Source: Haliclona indistincta (Eukaryota; Porifera; Demospongiae; Haplosclerida; Chalinidae). Taken from it: a stretch of 64,000 bases of DNA. Position numbers and translations under genes: made by a program. Shown in pieces: positions 23,453-40,827 of the stretch. The first letter of the stretch is position 1, and the number at the start of each line of letters is the position of its first letter. The DNA is taken from contig OZ024785.1 in assembly GCA_964017065.1 (NCBI GenBank), positions 7,315,672-7,379,671 on the forward strand, read 5' to 3'. The notes below the pieces were generated by a model. The model did no database searches. It was not told the DNA's origin and worked only from the letters and a program-made list of their open reading frames with translations.

Positions 23453-24284
23453 CTACTCTTCCCTAGCTCTTGTGGTGTCTGCCTCCAGTTGGAAATACAC
23501 GTCTAGTTTATCCTTGAGATTACTGTAAACCTAATCGGGAGGTTTATAGTGATCGAGTGCTGCTGGTGGATTCAAGCAGCTCTTACCTGACCCAACTCAC
23601 TATCAGGTGAACTGGTGCGTAGCCGCTCCATCAGATGCTCCAGTGCTGTGTAGGGCAGCCAGACAGCAGGTGCAGTGGCATGAATAGCATTCTGAGAAAC
23701 ACAAACTAGTATGAAACTGAGCACTGGGAGACCAAATGTTAAACCAAGTCTATGTTTGTTGTCTCTGGGCACTTCCCACTCACCTTGAGTGCAAAGTCCT
23801 CTTTGCCTTGACCCATGACAGCATCAATGTAGTCAATAGCAACCAGTGCAGCTGGTTGGAGGAGGTTATAGGTCAGGTATAGTCTGAGCAACCCTGGCAC
23901 ATTAGCCAGCTGTGGAGAGAAGATGACTGTAACTCCCACACACGAATAGTCCCTAACCTTGTACATGTCCACCAGCCACTGAGGTAAGTGCGTCCCCAAC
24001 GATAGCAGCTTAGCAGTGACACAATGCAGTATTTCGCTGTAGCGATTCTTGTTCTTCTCCTTTTCTAAGTATTGACGGAGCAAGTTCCAAGCTTTATCAA
24101 CAATACTACAAAAGAAGTCAGTTAGAGCTTGCGTTATAATGACATTACAATGGGTTTGGGAATAGTTTCAGCTGGCATCTTGCCTCGGTTCTCTAGGCAG
24201 TGTGACTTTAGCTGTGTCTAACCAGTCCCAGATTCTGGAATCCACTCTGCCTTGTCTGTTTACGTGACTCATGAAGGTGTGGAG
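23453..24284 (-). pseudogene. duplicated 3' fragment of NUP160
   Basis: Five exons on the minus strand (24184-24284, 23958-24105, 23784-23909, 23587-23691, 23453-23530) copy the last five exons of the NUP160 gene at 26268-27110. All internal coding frames are still open (LPQWLVDMYK, GLLRLYLTYNLLQPAALV, TAPAVWLPYTALEHLM). The 24184 exon has lost 9 nt in frame, and its donor has changed from GT to GC. No upstream NUP160 exons are present: similarity ends near 24335, where a copy of the ETS 3' end begins. It is therefore a segmental-duplication fragment, unlikely to give a nucleoporin. Confidence 0.85.
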
Positions 24285-24354
24285 CTAGTAACAGCAGCAG
24301 GCTCACCTTACGGCATACACATTGGTAGTGAGGCTAGCAAAGTGTTTGTTTTAC

Positions 24355-24440
24355 GTTCACTAAAATACACACTTTTCCACATTCTCTTAATTCTTTGTGT
24401 TGCAAATTTAATATGTTTTAGATCAGTTTGACTTTTTAAT
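24355..24440 (+). repeat. third truncated copy of the ETS gene 3' UTR
   Basis: TTCACTAAAATACACACTTT and the following TTAATTCTTTGTGTTGCAAA match the ETS 3' UTR region at about 18660-18720. It sits between the NUP160 fragment and A3 and marks a duplication junction. Confidence 0.75.
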
Positions 24441-24648
24441 GAACATTATTGCGAGACAATAATGTTACTTGTAGCGAGACAACAGTGCTACTTGTAGCGT
24501 TCCAGACGCCTGGCGTCTTCTTTGTTCCACTGTACTATGTGGGTAGCGATTTACATGATTTGTTATATAAAACTGTGAAAGGCTAAAAATACAGTCAAGC
24601 ATGCTAGCTCTGTCTGTCACCACTGTAAGAACTAAGAACGTACCAGCT

Positions 24649-25426
24649 ATGTGCAACATGCGTGTTTTCCGAGGTGTTCTCCAAATTTTTTGTGTAGTGA
24701 TCTTCTTTAAGGGGACGGTTTATCCATTTTGGCACAGATTCGCATGCCCGTTTCTCGCTGGAAAACTTCTTCCAATCTTTTCTGGTGTTGAGCTGTCACC
24801 TGACCAGGCACAGTCCATGTGCTCAAAGTTGCAGCACAAGCATCAGTTGAGGCGTCATCTATGGTTGCGTCTTTCTATCACTGACTCTCCTACTGTTGAC
24901 CCGGAGCAGACCACGTGTGTTTACCATTTGAGATCTCAGAACATCACGTGTGGAGGAGGTAAAAGCATTAGTGGAGACAGTGGAATCACCTGTGATACAG
25001 ATGTGACTAGAGGCTGGTATAACTTAACACCAGGAGTGTACAGATATCGTGAGTGCAGTAACTGATAATAGTGTCTGATTATTTTTGCTGCTACTTTTTA
25101 CTGTAGAGAGCTACAGTCATCTTCTTTTCCATCCGAGCCCACTAGATGGTACCTATTGGGCTGAAAATGCTATGCTGCCGCAACTTGGCTGCAAACAAAA
25201 GTCGTTCTACATGCTCCCGTCAGAACATATCGGCAGATTGAGCGGAATCTCGATCAAAAATACAGATTGCTACAATAATTTGACCAACTACATTTATGGG
25301 AAAGGAGGCACATTCAACACCTACAGATGTGTGCTGTGCATGCCAGGTACTACCACTTGCTTGTTGGGAGTAAAGAAAAATTTCATCAGCCACTACAATG
25401 CATCGGTCCTGGTGACTGATGACTAA
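24649..25426 (+). CDS. family A member A3
   Basis: Exons 24649-25048 and 25107-25426 give 239 aa from the ATG conserved with A1 and A2; a further in-frame ATG at 24601 would add 16 residues but is out of frame in A1. It has the same motifs and intron as A1 (YHLRSQNITCGGG, GITCDTDVTRGWYNL, YRCVLCMPGTTTC). The N-terminal hydrophobic segment (FRGVLQIFCVVIFF) supports a signal peptide or anchor. The 3' flank is shared with A1 and A2. No known domain. Confidence 0.62.
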
Positions 25427-26267
25427 CACTAACCTCTGCTTTATCACTGACCTCTTATTGCTGACAAATTGTGTACTTACTACTTTGTCATTATTAAAAT
25501 TATTATCTGAGAATAACTGGAGCATGATTATTATAATAGTGTTTGGGTAATGAACTCTTGATATCACAGCATTGTGTTGAGGAACACACCAACAGAAGTG
25601 TGTTGAATGACAGGTCTTTGACACACTTTAGTGGTTACAAAGATGATATATCACACTCCAAGATCTAACAGTCTAAAGATTCAGCGTTCTCTGCATGGTT
25701 GTATAACGAGTCACTTTGCAGCTGAGCTTTTTATTGCTCATGAAACCACCACAGCACCTTTGTCACCAATGAACAGCGGTACCATCAGCTAAGAAGTTTT
25801 TCCAGGAAAGTGTCAGACACACATTCCACTAAGCTACCTAGCATAGCTAATGTGTGGCGCAAAACAAAACTGGATGGTGTATAGCATAAGAAATGAGGAT
25901 AGATCAAAATGTCTGTTACCGAATTTTGATTTTAAATGCCTGCTCTTTTTACCAAACTTCGATCTGCTGAGATTTATGTCGTAACGCAGGTTCATCATAG
26001 CATTTATCATACTCCACCCACCTTGCACAGAAGTTGACAGTACACCAGCAATAGAAGCTAAATAATGCTCTTCCAAGATCAACTCAACAAGCTCACTTGT
26101 GCACACACACACACACAGCACAAACTAGACAACCACATAAACACCAAAGAATCTATGGACGGCCGAATAGATAAATACTTTTCATATTCTTTTAACATTG
26201 AAACTTGTTTTTGTTTGAATTCTTTGTGACATGAATGACTTGGGTGAGTGATTTGGGTGAGGAGTCA

Positions 26268-33737
<7,470 letters not shown>

Positions 33738-33976
33738 CTATAGAATAGTGAAAATCAACAGAGCTCTGTCATATACACAATGATTAACAAGATAAAAAAC
33801 ATTCTCTAGTATCAATGCACATATCAGATAGTACTATGGAGAGTACCATAAACAGAGCAGAAACACTCATTTTCAATATTCAATCAGAAAGATAGTCAGT
33901 GTGTGTGTGTTTAACTGTCCAGAGAGAAACATACCAACCCACTGGTCTAGTGACGTAGTGTACACAATGATCCTAG

Positions 33977-34020
33977 TATATCAGTACACACACCACAACA
34001 CTATCAGTCAGTATAGAGTG
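33977..34020 (+). promoter_or_regulatory. conserved B-array core promoter, unit B1
   Basis: TATATC followed about 27 bp later by CTATCAGTCAGTATAGAGTG. The block recurs before all 16 signal exons of the array. TATA-to-TCAGT spacing fits TATA plus initiator. ATG 19 bp downstream. Confidence 0.65.
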
Positions 34021-34038
34021 CTGCTGCTGGTGAGAGTG

Positions 34039-35392
34039 ATGACACTACGTACTGTACTCATCCTGACTGTGTGCTGGCTTGTGAGTGCACAAGGACAACG
34101 TATGTTAATGAGTATAATGTATACAACCATGTTAGTGAATATATGAGTGACTTTGCATTTTTTAGTACAGCAATATTAGGCAAATCTATTATTAATTTTT
34201 ATCTACACTAGAGTGTACAATCAACTTGACATGTGGAACAACATCTTGCAGTATTAAAAACGATATCACTTGTTCAGACAACATTAATATTAAAGCTCTT
34301 AATGCTGAAATAGAAGTCCAAGTAACAGGCAGGAATAGTGCAAGATACAGTTGCAATCGCACAACATGTACTAGTATCAGCTCAACCAACTCAAAGTGCT
34401 CAGTAGAGACGAAGACAACAACAGTTATCGAGACCAAAAGATACACCACTACCCAGCTGGTGTACCCAACCATTACAGCATGCTCCACTACCTCCATCAA
34501 CTCTCAGCAAAGTAACTCTACCACTGACACGCATCACACACAACAAACTGACCTACTGCACACGACAACCATAAGCCCTTACCCTTCACCAACTACTACC
34601 AAATGCAAATCCGTCGCTGAAAATTCTACTTTATCAGTTGCCATTCATGGTGGGTATATAGTAGCGATACTGGTGTTGGTAGCCATTATCATCACACTGA
34701 TGATACTGATGGGTTACCTGTTCAAGAGAACAGCACCACAGAGAGGACCAGTACAGACTACACACCAGTCACTGACAGACATGACCCCTGCTGCTAGTAC
34801 TGCAGGTGACTACTGCACACCAGTAGCACTGAAGCAACTACAAACCAGCATTGAAACAGGTCAGTGAGTGAGTGAGCTAGTGTGTGTGTGAGTGATTTGT
34901 ATACTCTTTCCATGCACAACAGCTAACAACAGCACAGAGGTTTACTCAGAGCCAGTGGACACACTGAGTCGTATGAACAGTGCTACTAATACACAAAGTA
35001 TAGTTTACAAACAGACACTACACACAGTGCATCCATACCCATGAGTCTAGAATGACTCAGTCTAGATACTGTATATTTCTCCACATACAGGTACTCCATC
35101 CTGTCACTTTACAAGATCTCTATCCTATGATGTCAACCCATCTTATGATGGTGTTGCATTATGCGATGTCAACCCGTCCTATAGATGTAACTCAGCATCA
35201 GCAAGCATGGCAAACAATGGCTACGCAGTCATACAACCTCCTTCTCATCCTCCCCTCCCTGACCCACCCACTGCTGATGATGACGACAGCAACGCAGAGT
35301 ATACTAAACCAGTTCAAATGGACACTCTTCCACCATTGGCTGAGAATGACTATGAGGTGGTAAAAGACATTAAAAAGCCCCAGAGAGACTAA
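34039..35392 (+). CDS. B1: group 1 tyrosine-motif membrane receptor-like protein
   Basis: Exons 34039-34099, 34212-34859, 34923-34997 and 35091-35392 sum to 1086 nt (361 aa). Order: signal peptide (MTLRTVLILTVCWLVSAQG), six-Cys ectodomain (CTINLTCGTTSCSIK ... ALNAEIEV ... YSCNRTTC), Thr/Ser-rich stalk of about 90 residues with NxS/T sites, TM helix (GGYIVAILVLVAIIITLMIL), basic stop-transfer (FKRTAPQRG), then the tail. The tail has YCTP, VYSEP, several Tyr in NPSYDGV/NPSYRC, YAVI, proline-rich SHPPLPDPP, YTKP and C-terminal DYEVV. YxxP and YxxI/V sites suit SH2 adaptors after phosphorylation. No known domain in the ectodomain. First unit of the array, directly upstream of the truncated 5' side of NUP160. 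Confidence 0.78.
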
Positions 35393-35537
35393 TATAGCTC
35401 ATCACAACAGACAGTCACAAACACATGTTATTTATCAATTTTGTGTATCTTTGAATATCGAAACAAAATAATGTGTTTGTTTAATAATTGTGTGGAACTC
35501 TACTTGTGCTGACTGGAATCAGTGTGTGTGTGTGTTT

Positions 35538-35780
35538 AACCCTTTAATTACTAAATTATCTTGCTGGAATTTTAACCTCGTAAATGCTGATCAATTCTCT
35601 CACGAATATCTTTTGTGCTAATGGTCACAATTTTTTTTGCCAGTGAGTAGCTGCAATTGAACCACTGGATTTTCTACGGTTATTTGTATTCTTTAATTTC
35701 GGAATATTTTAGCACTTTTTGATAAAGTTATGGTGTCTGAAGTGTGTATGACGCCAATGGCATCATTAGGCCTTAAGGGG
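35538..35780. mobile_element. 243 bp piggyBac-type MITE with TTAA target duplication
   Basis: TTAA (35534-35537) and TTAA (35781-35784) flank an element with terminal inverted repeats CCCTTTAA / TTAAGGGG. The homologous site before B1 (near 33910) reads GTTTAACTGTCC without the insert, which gives a natural empty-site control. Confidence 0.8.
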
Positions 35781-35852
35781 TTAACTGTCCTGAGAGTAAC
35801 ATACCAACCCACTGATATAGTGATGTAGTGTATACACACACACTGGTCTCAG

Positions 35853-35900
35853 TATAATTATCAGTACACACACCACAACACTATCAGTCAGTATAGAGTG
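35853..35900 (+). promoter_or_regulatory. conserved B-array core promoter, unit B2
   Basis: TATAATTA then CTATCAGTCAGTATAGAGTG, as in the other units. ATG 13 bp downstream. Confidence 0.65.
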
Positions 35901-35912
35901 CTGAAACTGCCG

Positions 35913-37205
35913 ATGGTGGGAATGATGATATTGCAAGGATCTCTACTCGTGCTGACTGGAATCTGGCTCACTACTACTGCAAATGGACCAATAGGTATGT
36001 TTAAACAGTTAGTTGTTAGATTTAAAACCAATGTCTTAAGAATACCAATTCAGATTTCTGTATAAAATTGTCATTTGCTGTGATAAAATTTAATTTGCAG
36101 AATGTCAGATGGAATTGAGTTGTGGTGATGGATTACAGCAACCCTGCACATTAGAAATTATGGCGTGTCCAGAAAACTTTGAGATCCAAATCATTCGTGC
36201 TCAAATAAATATTGCACAAGAAGACGGTGGAATGATACTAGCTAGGTACAATTGTAACACCTCGAAGTGCATCCCATCGACCAGTCTACCAGAGCGCTCA
36301 GGAGAGACAACCACAGTTACAACCACCAAGACAATGTACACCACTATTGAAAAAGAATCCAAAATCACATGCCCCACTACTACCAGGAGCCCAGCTTCGC
36401 CGGCTCAATATGCTCCTGCTACTACTAATCTACTGTACACAACTACCTCCTGTTCTCCAACTATCAAGTCTACAACTGATAATTCAACTCTATCAGGTGC
36501 TATTCATGGTGGGTATATAGTAGCGATACTGGCGTTGGTAGTCATTATCATCACACTGGTGATACTGATGGGTTACCTGTTCAAGAGAACAACACCACAG
36601 AGAGGACCAGTACAGACTACACACCAGTCACTGACAGACATGACCCCTGCTGCTAGTACTGCAGGTGACTACTGCACACCAGTAGCACTGAAGCAACTAC
36701 AAACCAGCATTGAAACAGGTCAGTGAGTGAGTGAGCTGTTGTGTAAGTGAGTGAGTTGTATACCCTTCCCATGCACAACAGCTAACAACAGCACAGTGGT
36801 TTACTCAGAGCCAGTGGACACACTGAGTCGTATGAACAGTGCTACTAATACACAAAGTACAGTTTACAAACAGACACTACACACAGTGCAATGCACATTC
36901 TCCACCCACATACAGGTACTCCATCCTGTCACTTTACAAGATCTCTATCCTATGATGTCAACCCATCTTATGATGGTGTTGCATTATGTAATGTCAACCC
37001 GTCCTATTCAGCAAACAATGGCTACGCTATCCTGGAACCCCAGCAACCTCCCTCTCATCCTCCCCTCCCTGACCCACCCACTGCAGATGATGACAGCAAC
37101 ACAGAGTACACTAAAACAGTTCAAATGGACACTCTTCCACCATTGGCTGAGAATAACTATGATGTGGTACAAGAGATTAGGAAAGAGAAGCCCCAGAGAG
37201 ACTAG
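35913..37205 (+). CDS. B2: group 1 tyrosine-motif membrane receptor-like protein
   Basis: Exons 35913-35994, 36101-36718, 36782-36856 and 36916-37205 sum to 1065 nt (354 aa). The signal peptide contains the family core LLVLTGIWLTTT. The ectodomain (CQMELSCGDGLQQPC ... YNCNTSKC) is the most diverged of group 1, while the TM and juxtamembrane (VHGG-type helix, FKRTTPQRG) and the tail are nearly identical to B1, so ectodomain and tail evolve at different rates. Tail motifs: YCTP, VYSEP, NPSYDGV, YAIL, SHPPLPDPP, EYTK and NYDVV. The upstream ATG of two candidates (35913 and 35922) is taken by analogy with units that begin MVL. Confidence 0.77.
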
Positions 37206-37406
37206 TATACTAAGTATAGCTTATCACAACAGACAGAAGACAGTCACTAACACATGTTATTCAAGTTTTGTGTATCTTTGAATATTGAAACAAAATAATG
37301 TGTTTGTTTAACCACCTGTATGTATAATAATTATTGTATTAATTTACCACCAATAATGTGTTTGTTTAATAATAATTCATTGATGTAATACACACACTGG
37401 TTTTAG

Positions 37407-37450
37407 TATATCAGTACACACACCACAACACTATCAGTCAGTATAGAGTG
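37407..37450 (+). promoter_or_regulatory. conserved B-array core promoter, unit B3
   Basis: TATATC then CTATCAGTCAGTATAGAGTG. ATG 18 bp downstream. Confidence 0.65.
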
Positions 37451-37468
37451 CTGCTGTTGGTGAGAGTG

Positions 37469-39189
37469 ATGACATTACGTACTGTACTCATCCTGACTGT
37501 CTGGGTGTGTTGGCTTGTGAGTGCAAAAGGACAATGTATGTTAATGAATATAATGTATACAACCCTGCTGTTAGTGGGTACTGTATATCAGTGAGTCTAC
37601 ACTTTTAAAGGCCTGTCTGCACTGGCGCGCAAACCCGGGTTCAACCCAGGTTGAAACTCGGATAGACCGCGTCCGCACCGGTTTTGGCGAATCCGGGTTG
37701 AACCCGGGTTAAGCCAACCCACATACGTGTGTGGGTTGAACTGGGTTGAAACCAGGTTCGCCTTGGCACAGCCACGTGTACACGCACTAGATACTTTCCC
37801 TGAGCGCTCAAGCACTAGAGAAAGACTGACTTTGTCAAGAAGCTCTCGTGCTAGTACTATAAACGCTACCTTGGACTGCTGCATGGACTCCAGGTTGAGT
37901 GTGGATGCGTGCTGACCGAGTTCAACCCGGATTCGACCTGGGCTGTCAGTGCGAACACGGCTTAAGTATTAGGCAAATCTATTAGACATTAATTATTTTA
38001 TCTACACTAGATTGTACAATCGACTGGATGTGTGAAAGAGCATCTTGCAGCATTAAAGATATCATTTGTTCAAATGAAATTATAGACCTTAGTGCTAAAA
38101 TAGAAGTCCAAGTAAAGGATAAGGATAGTGCAAGATACAGTTGTAATCGCACAACATGTACTGCTATCAGCTCGACCAACTCAGAGTGCTCAGTAGAGAC
38201 AAGGACAACAACAGTTATGGAGAGCACAACTACCCCTAGTATCAGCTCAACCAACTCAGAGTGCTCAAAGACAACAACAGTTACCAGATACACCACTACC
38301 CAGCTGGTGTACCCAACCATTACAGCATGCTCCACTACCACAATCAACTCTCAGCAACAAATATGTAACTCTACTACTGACACGCAGCACACACAACAAA
38401 CTAACCTACTGCACATGACAACCATAACTCCCTTCTTTACTCTTGCTCCTACCAAATGCATCTCTACCGGTGAGAATTCATCAATCGCCATTCACAGTGG
38501 GTATATAGCAGTGATACTGGTGCTGTTAGTCATTATCATCACACTGGTGATACTGATGGTCAAGAGAACAGCACCACGGAGAGGACCAGTACAGACCACA
38601 CACCAGTCACTGACAGACATGACCCCTGCTGCTAGTACTGTAGGTGACTACTGCACACCAGTAGCACTGAAGAAACTACAAACCAGCATTGAAACAGGTC
38701 AGTGAGTGACTATATGTGCTGTCACTGCTGTGTGATTTGTATACTGTTTCCATGCACGACAGCTAACAACAGCACAGAGGTTTACCCAGACCAAGTGGAC
38801 ACACTGAGTCGCCACAACAATGCTACTGATAGACAGAGTACAGTTACAAACAGCCATTACACATACTGTATATTTCTCCACCAGGTACTCCATCCTGTCA
38901 CTTTACAAGATCTCTATCCTATGATGTCAACCCATCTTATGATGGTGTTGCATTATGTAATGTCAACCCGTCCTATAGATGTAACTCAGCATCAGCAAGC
39001 ATGGCAAACAATGGCTACGCAGTCATACAACCTCGCTCTCATCCTCCCCTCCCTGACCCACCCACTGCTGATGATGACAGCAACGTAGAGTACACTAAAC
39101 CAGTTCAAATGGACACTCTTCCACCATTGGCTGAGAATGACTATGATGTGGTACAAGACATTAGGAAAGACAAGCCCGAGAGAGACTAG
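37469..39189 (+). CDS. B3: group 1 tyrosine-motif membrane receptor-like protein
   Basis: Exons 37469-37535, 38011-38697, 38763-38837 and 38885-39189 sum to 1134 nt (377 aa). It closely resembles B1. The stalk carries a duplicated SISSTNSECS segment (about 38160-38280), so stalk length varies even between close paralogues. The TM helix is followed directly by KRTAPRRG, lacking the GYLF of its neighbours (12 nt shorter). Tail motifs: YCTP, VYPDQ in place of VYSEP (one YxxP site altered), YAVI, SHPPLPDPP, EYTKP and DYDVV. Intron 1 holds a TTAA-flanked MITE. Confidence 0.78.
37609..37961. mobile_element. 353 bp foldback MITE with TTAA target duplication in B3 intron 1
   Basis: TTAA at 37605-37608 and 37962-37965 flank imperfect terminal inverted repeats (GGCCTGTCTGCACTG / CAGTGCGAACACGGC). 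The interior is rich in inverted AACCCGGGTT-like motifs. Homologous B1 intron sequence (ATTAGGCAAATCTATTA) follows without the insert. Confidence 0.75.
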
Positions 39190-39370
39190 TATAGCTTATC
39201 ACAACAGACAGTCACTAACACATGATATATTTAGTCTTTGTTTATCTTTGATTTGAATAATTATAGAAAAAATAATGTGTTTGTTTAACCACTTGCGTGT
39301 ATAATAACTATCACCAATAATGTGCTTGTTCAATAATTATTCAGTGGTGTAATATATACACTGGTCTCAG

Positions 39371-39414
39371 TATATCAGTACACACACCACAACACTATCA
39401 GTCAGTATAGAGTG
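39371..39414 (+). promoter_or_regulatory. conserved B-array core promoter, unit B4
   Basis: TATATC then CTATCAGTCAGTATAGAGTG. ATG 22 bp downstream. Confidence 0.65.
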
Positions 39415-39436
39415 CTGCTACTAGCTGCTGGTAAGA

Positions 39437-40659
39437 ATGGTACTGTGTGGAGTTGTGCTCATGTTGACTGGAATCTGGCTCACTACTACTGTGAGTGTAG
39501 GGAGATCAATGCCAAGTTAGTAGGTCAATTCTGTTGCTGAAAACACTTGGTAGTGCAGAGGATAGTCTAACTAAACCATATTGCTTATTAAACATTAATT
39601 TTATCTACAGTGTGTACAATCAGCTGGGAATGTAATACAACGAATTGCAGCTTTAAAAAGATCATGTGCAATAACCCCATTATAGTTCTTAATGCTGAAA
39701 TAGAAGTCCTAGTAACAGGCACTGCTAGTGAAACATACAGATACAGTTGTAATAGCAAAACATGTACTAGTATCAGCTCAACCAACTCAGAGTGCCCAAG
39801 GACAACCACAGTTACCGAGAGCATAAGATACACCACTACCCAGCTGATAGAGCCAACCATTACAGCATGCTCTACTACCACCATCAACTCTCGGCAACAA
39901 ATATGCAACTCTACTACTGACACGCATCACTCACAACAAACTAACCTACTGCACACGACAACCATAACTCCCTTCTCTACTCCTGCTCCTACCAAATGCA
40001 TCTCTACCAGTGAGAATTCATCAATCGCCATTCATGGTGGGTATACAGCAGTGATTCTGGTGTTGGTAGCCATTATCATCACACTGGTGATACTGATGGG
40101 TTACCTGTTCAAGAGAACAACACCACAGAGAGGACCAGTACAGACTACACACCAGTCACTGACAGACATGACCGCCAGTGACTATATGGAACCAGTAGCT
40201 CTGAGACAGCTGCTACAAACCAGCACTGAACCAGGTCAGTGAGCCTCTACTAGACTAGACTATGTTGCAGGTTGTGTAATGATCGTTGTCTGTTTTTTTT
40301 AACCATAAATTCTATGCACAACACAGCTAACAAGACTCCAGACATCTACTCCGAACCAGTAGACACACTGAACTACCTACACAGTGCTATTGACCGGCAA
40401 AGTACGTAGATATAGTACAATATTTAAAAGGCTTCGAACAAAATAGTCTAACATTAAGTACAGTATGGAAGCTTGTGTTTCTTCTTCATGTACTACAGAT
40501 GCTGATGACAACGACTACTCACTGGTACCACCAGACTCTCCTCCTCTTCCAGACCCTCCCAACAATGACAGCAACACAGCTGAATACTCTAAGCTAAATC
40601 TCGCTACAGGACATGACTATGAGGTCGTAGAGGAGACCATGAAAGGGAAAGAAAACTAG
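39437..40659 (+). CDS. B4: group 1 receptor-like protein with ITAM-like tail
   Basis: Exons 39437-39515, 39611-40234, 40327-40401 and 40499-40659 sum to 939 nt (312 aa). Signal peptide, six-Cys ectodomain (CTISWECNTTNCSFK ... LNAEIEV ... YSCNSKTC), Thr-rich stalk, TM helix (YTAVILVLVAIIITLVIL). The tail differs from B1-B3: SDYMEPVAL, IYSEP, DYSLVPPDSPPLPDPP, then EYSKLNLATGHDYEVVEE. The last pair, YSKL-x7-YEVV, fits the ITAM spacing rule (YxxL/I-x6-8-YxxL/I) except for Val at the last position. The first exon-4 residues replace the long NPSY segment of B1-B3, so the terminal exon has been exchanged or rebuilt. Confidence 0.8.
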
Positions 40660-40761
40660 TATAGATAAGATAGACACAAAAACATCAATATATTTGTTGT
40701 ATATTTTATGGTACAATAACAACATCTGTTCAGTGATGTAATACATACACACTGGTACCAG

Positions 40762-40805
40762 TATATCAGTACACACACCACAACACTATCAGTCAGTATA
40801 GGGTG
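40762..40805 (+). promoter_or_regulatory. conserved B-array core promoter, unit B5
   Basis: TATATC then CTATCAGTCAGTATAGGGTG (one change). ATG 22 bp downstream. Confidence 0.62.
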
Positions 40806-40827
40806 CTGCTACTAGCTGCTGGTGAGA

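Noticed and set aside
23453..24284. Second functional NUP160 gene
   Set aside because: It contains only the last five exons, one with an altered donor, and its similarity ends abruptly at an ETS 3' UTR copy.
25834..26121. Minus-strand frame sharing ELVELILEEHY with frames near 20175 and 23128
   Set aside because: The similarity comes from the duplicated flank of A1-A3; frames are broken differently in each copy, as expected for non-coding DNA.
34212..34400. Immunoglobulin or three-finger (LU) fold for the B ectodomain
   Set aside because: Too short and without the Ig W/Y-x-C pattern; the CN near the domain end recalls LU domains but the cysteine order does not fit. Left as unrecognised.
34192..34500. 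Minus-strand Val/Leu-rich frames opposite the Thr-rich stalks (also near 37982, 39588 and 49743)
   Set aside because: Antisense of Thr/Asn/Ser codons gives Val/Leu-rich apparent membrane proteins; they have no signal exon or promoter.
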